DNA of 31,866 nt from Actinomycetes bacterium (lineage in GTDB: Bacteria; Actinomycetota; Thermoleophilia; Solirubrobacterales; Solirubrobacteraceae). The notes under the pieces were generated by a model. It saw only the letters and a list, made by a program, of their open reading frames with translations. It was not told where the DNA came from and did not search any database. This document shows positions 1-6,730 of the stretch, in pieces. The position numbers were made by a program, and so were the translations under genes. The first letter of the stretch is position 1; the number at the start of each line of letters is the position of its first letter. The stretch lies in NCBI GenBank assembly GCA_023404805.1, contig JAEYAL010000361.1, forward strand, positions 1-31,866, read 5' to 3'.

Positions 1-1
1 G

Positions 2-322
2 GCCGGCGCTGCCGGCAGCAACGGCGCTGCCGGCGCCCAGGGCGCTGCTGGTTCCGCGGGCGCCGCCGGCGCTGCTGGCCCCGCGGGCCGCGACGCCAAC
101 GTCACCTGCAAGGTCGAAGGCAGCAAGACCGTCAAGTGCACGGTCTCGTACGGCAGCACGTCGAAGAAGTCGACGGCCCGCCTCGTCAAGGGCGGTAAGA
201 CCGTCGCCCGCGGCACCGTCCAAGCGAGCGGCAAGCTCACGCTGAAGGCCACGTCCAAGCTCAAGAAGGGCACGTACACCCTGGTCGCGCGCGGCCAGTC
301 GGTGAAGCTCAAGCTGGGCTGA
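2..322 (+). CDS. Secreted collagen-like protein, 3' part only
   Basis: The frame is open from the window edge and ends at a TGA, giving the last 106 residues. The first 30 or so residues are uninterrupted Gly-X-Y triplets (GAA, GSN, GAA, GAQ, GSA, GPA, GRD), the signature of a bacterial collagen-like triple helix. X and Y are mostly alanine, with one proline. A 75-residue tail follows, with two cysteines 9 residues apart (VTCKV and VKCTV) and many Lys, Thr and Ser in alternating pattern, ending LKLG. This looks like a small beta-sandwich tail of the kind seen on secreted actinobacterial proteins. The N-terminus, and so any signal peptide and anchor, lies outside the window. The role is probably extracellular or surface structure; no enzymatic motif is visible. 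Confidence 0.75.
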   Translation, partial: AGAAGSNGAAGAQGAAGSAGAAGAAGPAGRDANVTCKVEGSKTVKCTVSYGSTSKKSTARLVKGGKTVARGTVQASGKLTLKATSKLKKGTYTLVARGQSVKLKLG

Positions 323-488
323 CACCTCACGCCGGTCTGGGCGCTGCACGCGCCTGGGCCGGGCCCGCCACCAGCCGCCGTTGTCGGGCGGCGCGGCGCG
401 CCCGGAACGGCACCCAAGTTTGCGCGGGCCACGCACTCCCCGCGCAACCAGCGCAGCGGCTGTGTGCCTGACGCGCTGCGACACAAGG

Positions 489-514
489 AGAGGCCCGGCA
501 AACGCCGGGCCTCT
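489..514. terminator. Rho-independent terminator, probably bidirectional
   Basis: Perfect 11-bp inverted repeat (489-499 and 504-514) with an AAAC loop, followed on the plus strand by TCTCGTTTT. It lies between two convergent genes (plus-strand stop at 322, minus-strand stop at 534), so it could end both transcripts. A weaker 8-bp stem, TGCGCGGG/CCCGCGCA, sits at 421-446. Confidence 0.85.
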
Positions 515-533
515 TCTCGTTTTCGAGGCTGCC

Positions 534-1784
534 CTACGCGGCGACGAGCAGGCCCGTGGCGAACATGACGCCCATGCCGGCCAGCAGCCCGGTCACGGCG
601 ACGGGGTGCAGCAGGCGGCCGTCCTCGTCGCGGAGGGTCGGCAGGAGCTGCACGATCACCTGGACGATGGCGCCGGCGCCGAAGCCGAACAGGAACGCCG
701 CGAGCGACGCGTTGAAGGCCGACGCCCCGATCCACGCGCCGAGCACGGCGGGCGCCCCGGCGAGCAGCCCGAGGAACGCGAGGCGCCCGAGCGAAGGTTT
801 GTCGTTGGCCACCGGCCCGACGATCGCGAGGCCCTCCGTGGTGTTGTGGATCGCGAAGCCGACGATCAGGAACGCCCCGAGCGCCAGGGCGCCGGTCGCG
901 TAGGACACGCCGATGGCCACGCCCTCTCCCAGGTTGTGCAGGCCGATGCCGATCGCGATGAGCGTCGCCAGTTGAACGCCCGATGCCCCGCTCGCGGCGG
1001 CGCGCCGCCTGCGCCCCGACATCCAGCTCGAGATGCCCGAGAGCACGAGATACGCGACGGCCATGCCGACCCAGACCAGCGCCGAACCGCCGAACGCCTG
1101 CGACCCCTCTGCCGACATCTCGAGGCCTTCGAGCGTCGCGTCGATCGCGAGGAAGACCAGCAGGCCGACGGTCAGCGCCATCACCGCACGCATCCACGCA
1201 GCGGGGACGCGCCGCAGCCACGGCAGCCACAGCATGCCGAGCGCGACCGGGATCACGCCGACATAGATGCCGATCAGCGCCATCAGGCCGAAGAAGCCCG
1301 CGTCGCTGTCGGGCGTCAGCACCGCCACCGGGATCTCGTGCGTGATCGTCCCGCCGCTGGACGTGAGCAGCGCGACCTCGTACGCCTCGCCCTCCACCCA
1401 CGGCTGCGTGATGGTCAGGTTCGCCGTCTCCAGACGCCCGATCGGCTCCTCCGCGCCGCGGAACTGCGCGACCGCGTCGTTGACGATGGCCTGCGACACG
1501 AAGACCGCGTCGGGCCCGTCGTTGCGCACCGTCAGCTGGATCGTGCCGGGTTTGAGCACCGTGCGCTCGACGGCCAGCTCTTCAGCCGGCGGCCCCTTGC
1601 GCTCGCCAAGCCCCGGGCCTCCGAGCGCCGCGAACCCGCCGATCGTCAGCACGATCAGCAGCAGCGGGCCAAGCGCGACCACCCAGGTCGGGACGCGCCG
1701 CTCGGGCGACGCCCCGCGGGCCGGCGGCGCGGTCTCGGGCTCCGGCTCAGTCGCCGGCGGTTCGGTCGTCGCCACGTCGCTCAC
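534..1784 (-). CDS. ZIP-family metal transporter with N-terminal extracytoplasmic domain
   Basis: 416 residues. A Thr/Pro/Glu-rich cytoplasmic start is followed by a membrane segment at about 33-53. An extracytoplasmic stretch of about 100 residues then has cupredoxin-like wording (LKPGTIQLTVRNDGPDAVFV). The last 230 residues are a multi-span ZIP permease. The two diagnostic metal-site helices are intact: HNLGEG at 283-288 and HNTTEG at 313-318. ZIP proteins move divalent metals such as zinc, iron or manganese into the cytoplasm; the metal here cannot be read from sequence. The GTG start overlaps the TGA of the upstream oxidase gene (GTGA, 1781-1784), so the two are translationally coupled. 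A longer open frame continues upstream, but it runs inside the oxidase gene and is not a real extension. Confidence 0.85.
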   Translation of the reverse strand: MSDVATTEPPATEPEPETAPPARGASPERRVPTWVVALGPLLLIVLTIGGFAALGGPGLGERKGPPAEELAVERTVLKPGTIQLTVRNDGPDAVFVSQAIVNDAVAQFRGAEEPIGRLETANLTITQPWVEGEAYEVALLTSSGGTITHEIPVAVLTPDSDAGFFGLMALIGIYVGVIPVALGMLWLPWLRRVPAAWMRAVMALTVGLLVFLAIDATLEGLEMSAEGSQAFGGSALVWVGMAVAYLVLSGISSWMSGRRRRAAASGASGVQLATLIAIGIGLHNLGEGVAIGVSYATGALALGAFLIVGFAIHNTTEGLAIVGPVANDKPSLGRLAFLGLLAGAPAVLGAWIGASAFNASLAAFLFGFGAGAIVQVIVQLLPTLRDEDGRLLHPVAVTGLLAGMGVMFATGLLVAA

Positions 1785-2836
1785 TCGGACACCTCGAAGA
1801 AGCCCTGCCAGCCCAGCTCCGTGAACTCGGACTGGTGCGCGTGGAACATGTACTTGCCCGGGAACGGGAACGTCCACTCGGCGATCCCCCGCTGGCCCTG
1901 GCAGAGCATCACCGTGTCGGTCAGCTCCACCGGCGTGCGGGACGTGCCCGTCGGGTACCAGTTGAAGAAGTTCGCGTGGAGGTGGAAGGAGTTGATCAGG
2001 TCGTACTCCAGGATGTTCACGACGTACGCCCGGATCGGCTTGCCGCGCTTCACTTGGATCGGCTGGTTCATGTAGGCGAACGGCACCGTGTTGACGGCGT
2101 ACAGCTCGTTGGCCCGGTCGAAGTTCGTGTCGAAGCCGTTCATCACGAAGATGAGCTCGTCGGCGTCCGGGAGGCCCTCCTTCGGGTCGACGATGAACGC
2201 CCCGTACATCCCTTTGGCGATGTGCTCGGCCAGCGGCCGCACGTGGCAGTGGTAGAGGTGCAGGCCCGCGGGCGTGGCGTCGAACTCGTAGACCGTCTCG
2301 CCGCCCGGCTGGATCTCGCCAGCGCCCTGGCCGGCGACACCGTCCATCGACGCCGGGTGGATCCCGTGGAAGTGGATCGTGTGCGGGTGCGCGGACTGGT
2401 TGACGAACCGGATCCGCAGCAGGTCGCCCTCGCGGGCCCGCAGCGTCGGACCCGGGATGCGGCCGTTGTAGGTCCACGCGGCGAACGTGACGCCCGGCGC
2501 GATCTCGATGTCCTTGTCTTGCGCGGTGAGCGTCCACTCGCGCACCGTGCGCCCACCTGCCGTCTTGCTCGTCTTGCCCCAGTCGAAGTCGCGGACGAGC
2601 TCATGAGGGTCGAACCCGTTGGCGGCGTGGTCGACGGTCTGCCCGCCGCGGAAGTTCGCGTGCCCCTCATGCCCAGCCGTGTGGGCGGCGCCGTGGTCCA
2701 TCCCGGCCATGTCGCCTGACATGTCGTGGCCGTCATGCGATCCGCCGCTTGCGGGGCCGGCCCCGCGCAACATCAGGCCGCCGGCCGCAGCGCCGACCGA
2801 TCCGGCGAGCAGCCCGCGACGAGTTAGGTCCTTCAC
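1781..2836 (-). CDS. Two-domain multicopper oxidase, Tat-exported
   Basis: 351 residues with a GTG start. The N-terminus carries a twin-arginine signal (LTRRGLLAG), then a His/Met/Asp-rich stretch at about 33-60 that could bind metal. Copper motifs in order are HTIHFHG (152-158), YHCH (195-198) followed by His205, FHLH (284-287) and FHAH (331-334). The only type-1 copper cysteine (Cys197) is in domain 1; the domain 2 motif HAH lacks one. This fits the two-domain class with type-1 copper in domain 1 only. Length and two-domain build separate it from three-domain laccases. The family oxidises metals or phenolics and reduces O2. Coupling to a ZIP transporter suggests a role in metal oxidation or detoxification; that is inference. 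Nitrite reductase is less likely because the HAH site is kept. Confidence 0.85.
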   Translation of the reverse strand: MKDLTRRGLLAGSVGAAAGGLMLRGAGPASGGSHDGHDMSGDMAGMDHGAAHTAGHEGHANFRGGQTVDHAANGFDPHELVRDFDWGKTSKTAGGRTVREWTLTAQDKDIEIAPGVTFAAWTYNGRIPGPTLRAREGDLLRIRFVNQSAHPHTIHFHGIHPASMDGVAGQGAGEIQPGGETVYEFDATPAGLHLYHCHVRPLAEHIAKGMYGAFIVDPKEGLPDADELIFVMNGFDTNFDRANELYAVNTVPFAYMNQPIQVKRGKPIRAYVVNILEYDLINSFHLHANFFNWYPTGTSRTPVELTDTVMLCQGQRGIAEWTFPFPGKYMFHAHQSEFTELGWQGFFEVSE

Positions 2837-2843
2837 GGAATGA

Positions 2844-2874
2844 AAGTTTGGCAGGGCTAAACCCTGGTTGTCAA
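2844..2874 (-). promoter_or_regulatory. Promoter and palindromic operator of the oxidase-ZIP operon
   Basis: On the minus strand a perfect TTGACA (2874-2869) is followed by a 19-base spacer and a weak AAACTT (2849-2844). The spacer holds the inverted repeat CAGGG-N5-CCCTG (2852-2866). The expected transcription start is next to the GTG at 2836, so the mRNA would be nearly leaderless. A long spacer with a palindrome between -35 and -10 resembles MerR/CueR-type control, but no regulator is encoded nearby. Confidence 0.45.
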
Positions 2875-2888
2875 CCTGACTACGCTGG

Positions 2889-3020
2889 ATGGCCAGCCTC
2901 GCCTACGCGGCCGCCTCCGCAGTAGGTGACCTCAACGGCATGCCGCTGTACTTCTCTGTGCCCGAAGGCCCAGGCGAGGTCCTCTGCCACAACGTCGTGC
3001 TCAACGGCGGCCGCAGGTAG
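2889..3020 (+). other. Possible short ORF or gene remnant
   Basis: A 43-codon frame starts at ATG and ends at TAG. It then stays open and plausible for 10 more codons (VIAPSGKRRP) up to a second TAG. No ribosome binding site or leaderless promoter is placed correctly for this ATG, and no family is recognised. It could be a decayed gene tail between the oxidase and ppk genes, or chance. Confidence 0.2.
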
Positions 3021-3083
3021 GTCATCGCGCCGAGCGGCAAGCGCCGCCCGTAGCGGCTCGGCGGGGCCCGCCGTAGCCGCCGG

Positions 3084-5327
3084 CTACCAGTCGCTGGCAG
3101 CTTCCATCAGCTCACGCTGCACCGAGCGGCCCGAGCCTTCGGCCAGCACCGGCCGCCAGCTGGCGTCCTCTTGCAGCTCCCAGGCGCCCTCCTCGTCGGC
3201 GAGCGAGCGGTCGAGGACATCGAGCACAACGGCGCGGGCGGCCGGATCCAGCAGCGGGACCACGAGCTCGACGCGGTTGTCGAGGTTGCGCGGCATCAGG
3301 TCGGCGGAGCCCATCAGGACCTCCGGCTCCTCGCCCTCGATCTCGAACGAGAAGATGCGCGAGTGCTCCAGAAAACGCCCGAGCACTGACACGACGCGGA
3401 TGTTGTCGGACACGCCAGGCACGCCGGGGCGCAGGCAGCAGACGCCGCGCACGTTGATCTCGACCTGCACGCCGGCCTGGCTGGCGCGGTAGAGCGCGCG
3501 GATGCAGCGGCGGTCGACGAGCGCGTTCATCTTGAGCCGGATCCGGGCCTGTTTGCCGGCCTTGGACGCCTTCGCGGCCGCGTCGATCCGGGCGATGATG
3601 CCGTCGCGCAGGCCGCTCGGCGCGATCAGCGCCTGCCGCGGCTTCGGCGCGCGCCCGAAGCCGGTGAGCACGTTGAACATGTCGGCGACGTCGGCGCCGA
3701 TCTCCTCGTCGCAGGTGAAGAGGCCGAGGTCGGTGTAGAGCCGGGCCGTCTGCGGGTGGTAGTTGCCGGTGCCGGAGTGCACGTAGCGCCGCACGCCGTC
3801 GCCTTCGCGGCGCACCACGAGGATCGCCTTGGCGTGCGTCTTGAGCCCCGGGTGGCCGTAGACCACATGGACGCCGGCCTTCTCCAGCTCCTTCGCCCAG
3901 CCGATATTGGCCCGCTCGTCGAACCGCGCTTTGAGCTCGACGAGGCAGACGACCTGCTTGCCGCGGTCGGCGGCGCGCATCAGCGAGGGGATCAGCGAGG
4001 TGTCGTCGGACGTGCGGTACACCGTCTGCTTGATCGCGAGGACGTCGGGGTCGTCGACGGCCTGTTCGACGAACCGCTCGACGGTCGCGCTGAACGACTC
4101 GTAGGGGTGGTGCACGACGAGGTCGCCGGCGCGGATCGCGGCGAACATGTCGGCCGGTGCGCCGTCCTCGCCACGTACGCGGCGCGGCACGAGCGGCGAC
4201 CACGAGGTGTCCTTGAGGTCCTTGCGGCCCGGCAGCTTCGTGAGCTGCATCAGGTTGCGCAGGTCGAGCGGCCCGGCGATGTCGTAGACCTGGCGGTCCT
4301 CGACCTCGAGCCCGGCGATGAGCTGGGCCCGCAGCTCCGGATGCATCTCGGCGTTGACCTCGACGCGCACGACCTCGCCGAAGCGCCGGTGGCGGAGCTC
4401 GGTCTCGACGGCTTGCAGGAGGTCGTCGGCGTCGTCAGAGATCTCGAAGTCGGCGTCGCGCGTGACGCGGAACGTGCCGGTGCCGAGGACGTCCATGCCG
4501 GGGAACAGCAGGTGCGCGTTCTCGCCGATGACCTCCTCGATCCAGACGTAGGTGTTCTCCTCGCCCTCGACCGGCACGAGGCGGCTGATCATCTCGCGCG
4601 GGACCTTGATCCGGGCGATGACGCGCTGGTGCGTGACGGGATCCTCGACGAGCGCCGCGAGGCTGAGCGAGAGGCCGGAGATGTAGGGGAAGGGGCGTCC
4701 GACGCCGACCGCCAGCGGCGTGAGCACCGGCAGCACCTGGCGGCGGAACCGCTCGATCACGCGGTCGTGCGCCTCCTGGTCGAGCGCGCGCAGCGGGACG
4801 ATCCGCACGTCGTGCTCGGCCAGCTGCGGCAACAGGACGCCCTTGAGCTGCCCGTAGGCGCGGTCGATCTGGTCGACCACGCGAGCGCGGACGCCGTCGA
4901 TCACCTCGTCCGGCGTGCGGCCGTCGGCGCCGCGGTCGCGGATCCCAGCGGCGACCTGGTCGTGGAGCGCCGCGACGCGGACCATGAAGAACTCGTCGAG
5001 GTTGCTCGCCCAGATACCGAGGAACTTCACGCGCTCCAGCAGGGGCGTGCGCGACCGCTCAGCCAGCTGCAGGACGCGGTCGTCGAAGTCCATCCACGAC
5101 AGCTCGCGCGAGAAGAGGAGCTCGGGCGCGTCGAGCGCGATCTCCTCGGGCTGCTCAGCTTCCTGCGGTGGGACGCGCTCGCCCTCGCCGACCACCAGCG
5201 CGCGGGCGGCATCGCGCGCCGCGAGCCGGGCGACCTCGTGGTGCCCGCCGTTCTCGCTGCCGACCGTGTGCTGCTCGGCGGTTTCGTCGATGGTGCTGGG
5301 CGCGTGCCCGGAGTTGCCTTCGCTCAC
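3084..5327 (-). CDS. ppk1: Polyphosphate kinase 1
   Basis: 747 residues. PPK1 reversibly transfers the ATP gamma-phosphate onto inorganic polyphosphate. The family N-terminal helical domain begins at about residue 70 (LFSRELSWMDFDDRVL), followed by the ASNLDEFFMVRVA motif. The phospholipase-D-like catalytic domains hold the two key histidines: GLKTHAK (His498), which aligns with the phosphorylated histidine of E. coli PPK, and HSGTGNYHPQ (His517). The length slightly exceeds the usual 690-730 because of an acidic, low-complexity N-terminal extension of about 70 residues. The GTG start is supported by TAGATT six bases upstream, not by a ribosome binding site, so a leaderless mRNA is likely. 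No exopolyphosphatase gene is adjacent; the next gene on the same strand, upstream, is an acetyltransferase. Confidence 0.95.
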   Translation of the reverse strand: MSEGNSGHAPSTIDETAEQHTVGSENGGHHEVARLAARDAARALVVGEGERVPPQEAEQPEEIALDAPELLFSRELSWMDFDDRVLQLAERSRTPLLERVKFLGIWASNLDEFFMVRVAALHDQVAAGIRDRGADGRTPDEVIDGVRARVVDQIDRAYGQLKGVLLPQLAEHDVRIVPLRALDQEAHDRVIERFRRQVLPVLTPLAVGVGRPFPYISGLSLSLAALVEDPVTHQRVIARIKVPREMISRLVPVEGEENTYVWIEEVIGENAHLLFPGMDVLGTGTFRVTRDADFEISDDADDLLQAVETELRHRRFGEVVRVEVNAEMHPELRAQLIAGLEVEDRQVYDIAGPLDLRNLMQLTKLPGRKDLKDTSWSPLVPRRVRGEDGAPADMFAAIRAGDLVVHHPYESFSATVERFVEQAVDDPDVLAIKQTVYRTSDDTSLIPSLMRAADRGKQVVCLVELKARFDERANIGWAKELEKAGVHVVYGHPGLKTHAKAILVVRREGDGVRRYVHSGTGNYHPQTARLYTDLGLFTCDEEIGADVADMFNVLTGFGRAPKPRQALIAPSGLRDGIIARIDAAAKASKAGKQARIRLKMNALVDRRCIRALYRASQAGVQVEINVRGVCCLRPGVPGVSDNIRVVSVLGRFLEHSRIFSFEIEGEEPEVLMGSADLMPRNLDNRVELVVPLLDPAARAVVLDVLDRSLADEEGAWELQEDASWRPVLAEGSGRSVQRELMEAASDW

Positions 5328-5333
5328 GATTCC

Positions 5334-5339
5334 AATCTA
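5334..5339 (-). promoter_or_regulatory. -10 element of ppk1, leaderless type
   Basis: TAGATT on the minus strand lies six bases before the GTG start at 5327, placing the transcription start at the start codon. No clear -35 hexamer was found 17 bases upstream. Confidence 0.5.
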
Positions 5340-5444
5340 GGGCGCCCGCGGGGACCGCGCGACCGGAGTTCGACCGACGTTCACGGGTGGTTTACACGCA
5401 GCCCCCGCGGCAGAGCCCCAGGGCGCCAGGCGCGCGCGGGGCCG

Positions 5445-6077
5445 CTAGGCGGCGGTGGCGCCGAGGCGCCGCAGGAACTCGCCCGGGACCTCGCCTTCGA
5501 CGCGCACGGGCGTCGCCGACAGCGGGCCGTTCTCCCAGTCGTCGCGCAGCATCCCGTAGACGTGCACATCGAGCTGGGCGCCCGCGTGGCGGTGCCAGCC
5601 CCGCAACAGCCCCTCCTGCTGGAACCCGACCTTCTCGAGGGCGCGCACGGACCGGCCGTTGGCCGGGTTGGCGTAAGCGCCGAGCCGCGCCAGGCCGAGC
5701 AGCTCAAACGCGAGGTAGGCCATCAGCGCCTTGCTCTCGGTGTTCGCGCCGGTGCCCCACGCGCTCGCCGCCAGCCACGAGCCGACCATCGCGCGCCGGT
5801 CGCGGAACGAGAACTCCGACAGCCCCGTGATGCCGACCGGCCCGTGGTCGCGGTGCACCTGGAGCAGGTCGAGCTGCGTCGCGTGCGCCCGCTGCTCGGG
5901 CAGGCGGTCGAGGTAGGCCCGCGCCTCTGCGGTCTCTTGGTACGGCCCCCAGGAGAACCACTGCGTGACCGCCGGATCGCTGGCCAGGCGGAACAGCGCG
6001 GTGGCGTCGCCCGGAACAGGGATGCGGACCGTCATCACCGGTCCGTGCAGCGCCAAATGGTCGGAAGCGTCGGGCAT
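5445..6077 (-). CDS. GNAT-family N-acetyltransferase, RimJ/RimL type
   Basis: About 210 residues. It reads as a RimJ/RimL-like fold: substrate-side segments (VRIPVPGDATALFRLASDP, FSWGPY), then the acetyl-CoA region (VGSWLAASAWGTGANTESKAL) and the typical late motif (NPANGRSVRALEKVGFQQEG). The family transfers acetyl from acetyl-CoA to an amine, often a protein N-terminus or an antibiotic; the substrate here is unknown. The ATG at 6077 is chosen because AGGGTGG sits 7 bases upstream; an in-frame GTG at 6101 would add 8 residues. A C-terminal tail of about 30 residues follows the conserved domain. It is divergent from the 6245 gene and lies 117 bases upstream of ppk1 on the same strand. Confidence 0.85.
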   Translation of the reverse strand: MPDASDHLALHGPVMTVRIPVPGDATALFRLASDPAVTQWFSWGPYQETAEARAYLDRLPEQRAHATQLDLLQVHRDHGPVGITGLSEFSFRDRRAMVGSWLAASAWGTGANTESKALMAYLAFELLGLARLGAYANPANGRSVRALEKVGFQQEGLLRGWHRHAGAQLDVHVYGMLRDDWENGPLSATPVRVEGEVPGEFLRRLGATAA

Positions 6078-6180
6078 CGGCGACCACCCTATTTGAGACA
6101 CCGCGGGAGGCCCGGCTCGGGCGCTGGGCAGGAACTTTAGGTACGCAAGCGTTCCTCCAACACGGCGCGCCGCTCGGCAT

Positions 6181-6248
6181 TAGGCTGGCGGCACGTGCCG
6201 GCCCCGTTCCCCCGATTCCCGGCTATTGAGAGGACCCCTGCGACGTGA
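6181..6248 (+). promoter_or_regulatory. -10 element and possible leader peptide before the 6245 gene
   Basis: TAGGCT at 6181-6186 is followed 8 bases later by a GTG that opens a 17-codon frame (6195-6248). Its TGA overlaps the GTG of the next gene as GTGA. The purine-rich GAGAGGA inside this frame (6228-6234) could serve as ribosome binding site for the downstream start. Whether the short frame is translated is unknown. Confidence 0.3.
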
Positions 6249-6730
6249 GCGCTCCTGAGCTCAGGGTGCAACAAGCCATGGCGACCGTGCTGCGGCTCGT
6301 CCATGAGGCAGCGGCGCTGCGCGCACGCGTGCTGCTGCCCGGCGCAGAGGAAGACGGCCCCGCCACGATCGTGAGCTTGGAGCCGCACGGCCCGCTGCTC
6401 GTGGAGCGGCCTGAGGGGACGGTCGAGATCCCGCACGAGGAGCTGCCGCACGGCTCCGAACCCGACGTCGCGATGCCCGCTACGCCGGAGCTCGGCCCCT
6501 ATCCGCCGTTTGAGATCAACGAGGCCGACGGCACGGTCACCGGCATGATCGGCGCCCTCAGCGGCCTCGGAGACGTCCTGACCCGCCTCTCGTCGCTGAT
6601 GGGCGAAGGCACCGTCGTGGCCGTCGAGCTGCGCACCACCATCCCGGACCACCCGCTGGGCGTCGTCGGACGCGCGGGTGAGCCGGTCATCGCACTGCTG
6701 GGGGACGACGCCTACGAGATCCCGACGTGA
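6245..6730 (+). CDS. Unrecognised protein coupled to a GGDEF/EAL protein
   Basis: 161 residues, predicted soluble, with no signal peptide, membrane span or familiar motif. Residues 1-30 look helical (VQQAMATVLRLVHEAAALRARVLL). An acidic, Pro/Glu-rich centre follows, then a stretch of about 60 residues rich in Gly, Val and Leu with a possible beta-alpha pattern (GTVTGMIGALSGLGDVLTRL, VVAVELRTTIPDH). The GTG start has GAGAGGA about 11 bases upstream. Its TGA overlaps the GTG of the next gene by four bases, so the two are almost certainly co-transcribed and translationally coupled. It could be a regulator or partner of the c-di-GMP enzyme, but that rests only on position. No function is assigned. 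Confidence 0.7.
   Translation: MSAPELRVQQAMATVLRLVHEAAALRARVLLPGAEEDGPATIVSLEPHGPLLVERPEGTVEIPHEELPHGSEPDVAMPATPELGPYPPFEINEADGTVTGMIGALSGLGDVLTRLSSLMGEGTVVAVELRTTIPDHPLGVVGRAGEPVIALLGDDAYEIPT

Noticed and set aside
534..2537. Apparent 667-residue fusion of the oxidase region with ZIP
   Set aside because: The upstream part is the wrong frame of the oxidase gene; the GTGA junction at 1781-1784 marks two separate proteins.
3756..6140. Long open frame on the plus strand opposite ppk1
   Set aside because: It mirrors the conserved ppk1 and GNAT genes. Long antisense frames are expected at this GC content, and its protein is low-complexity Arg/Asp/Val without motifs.
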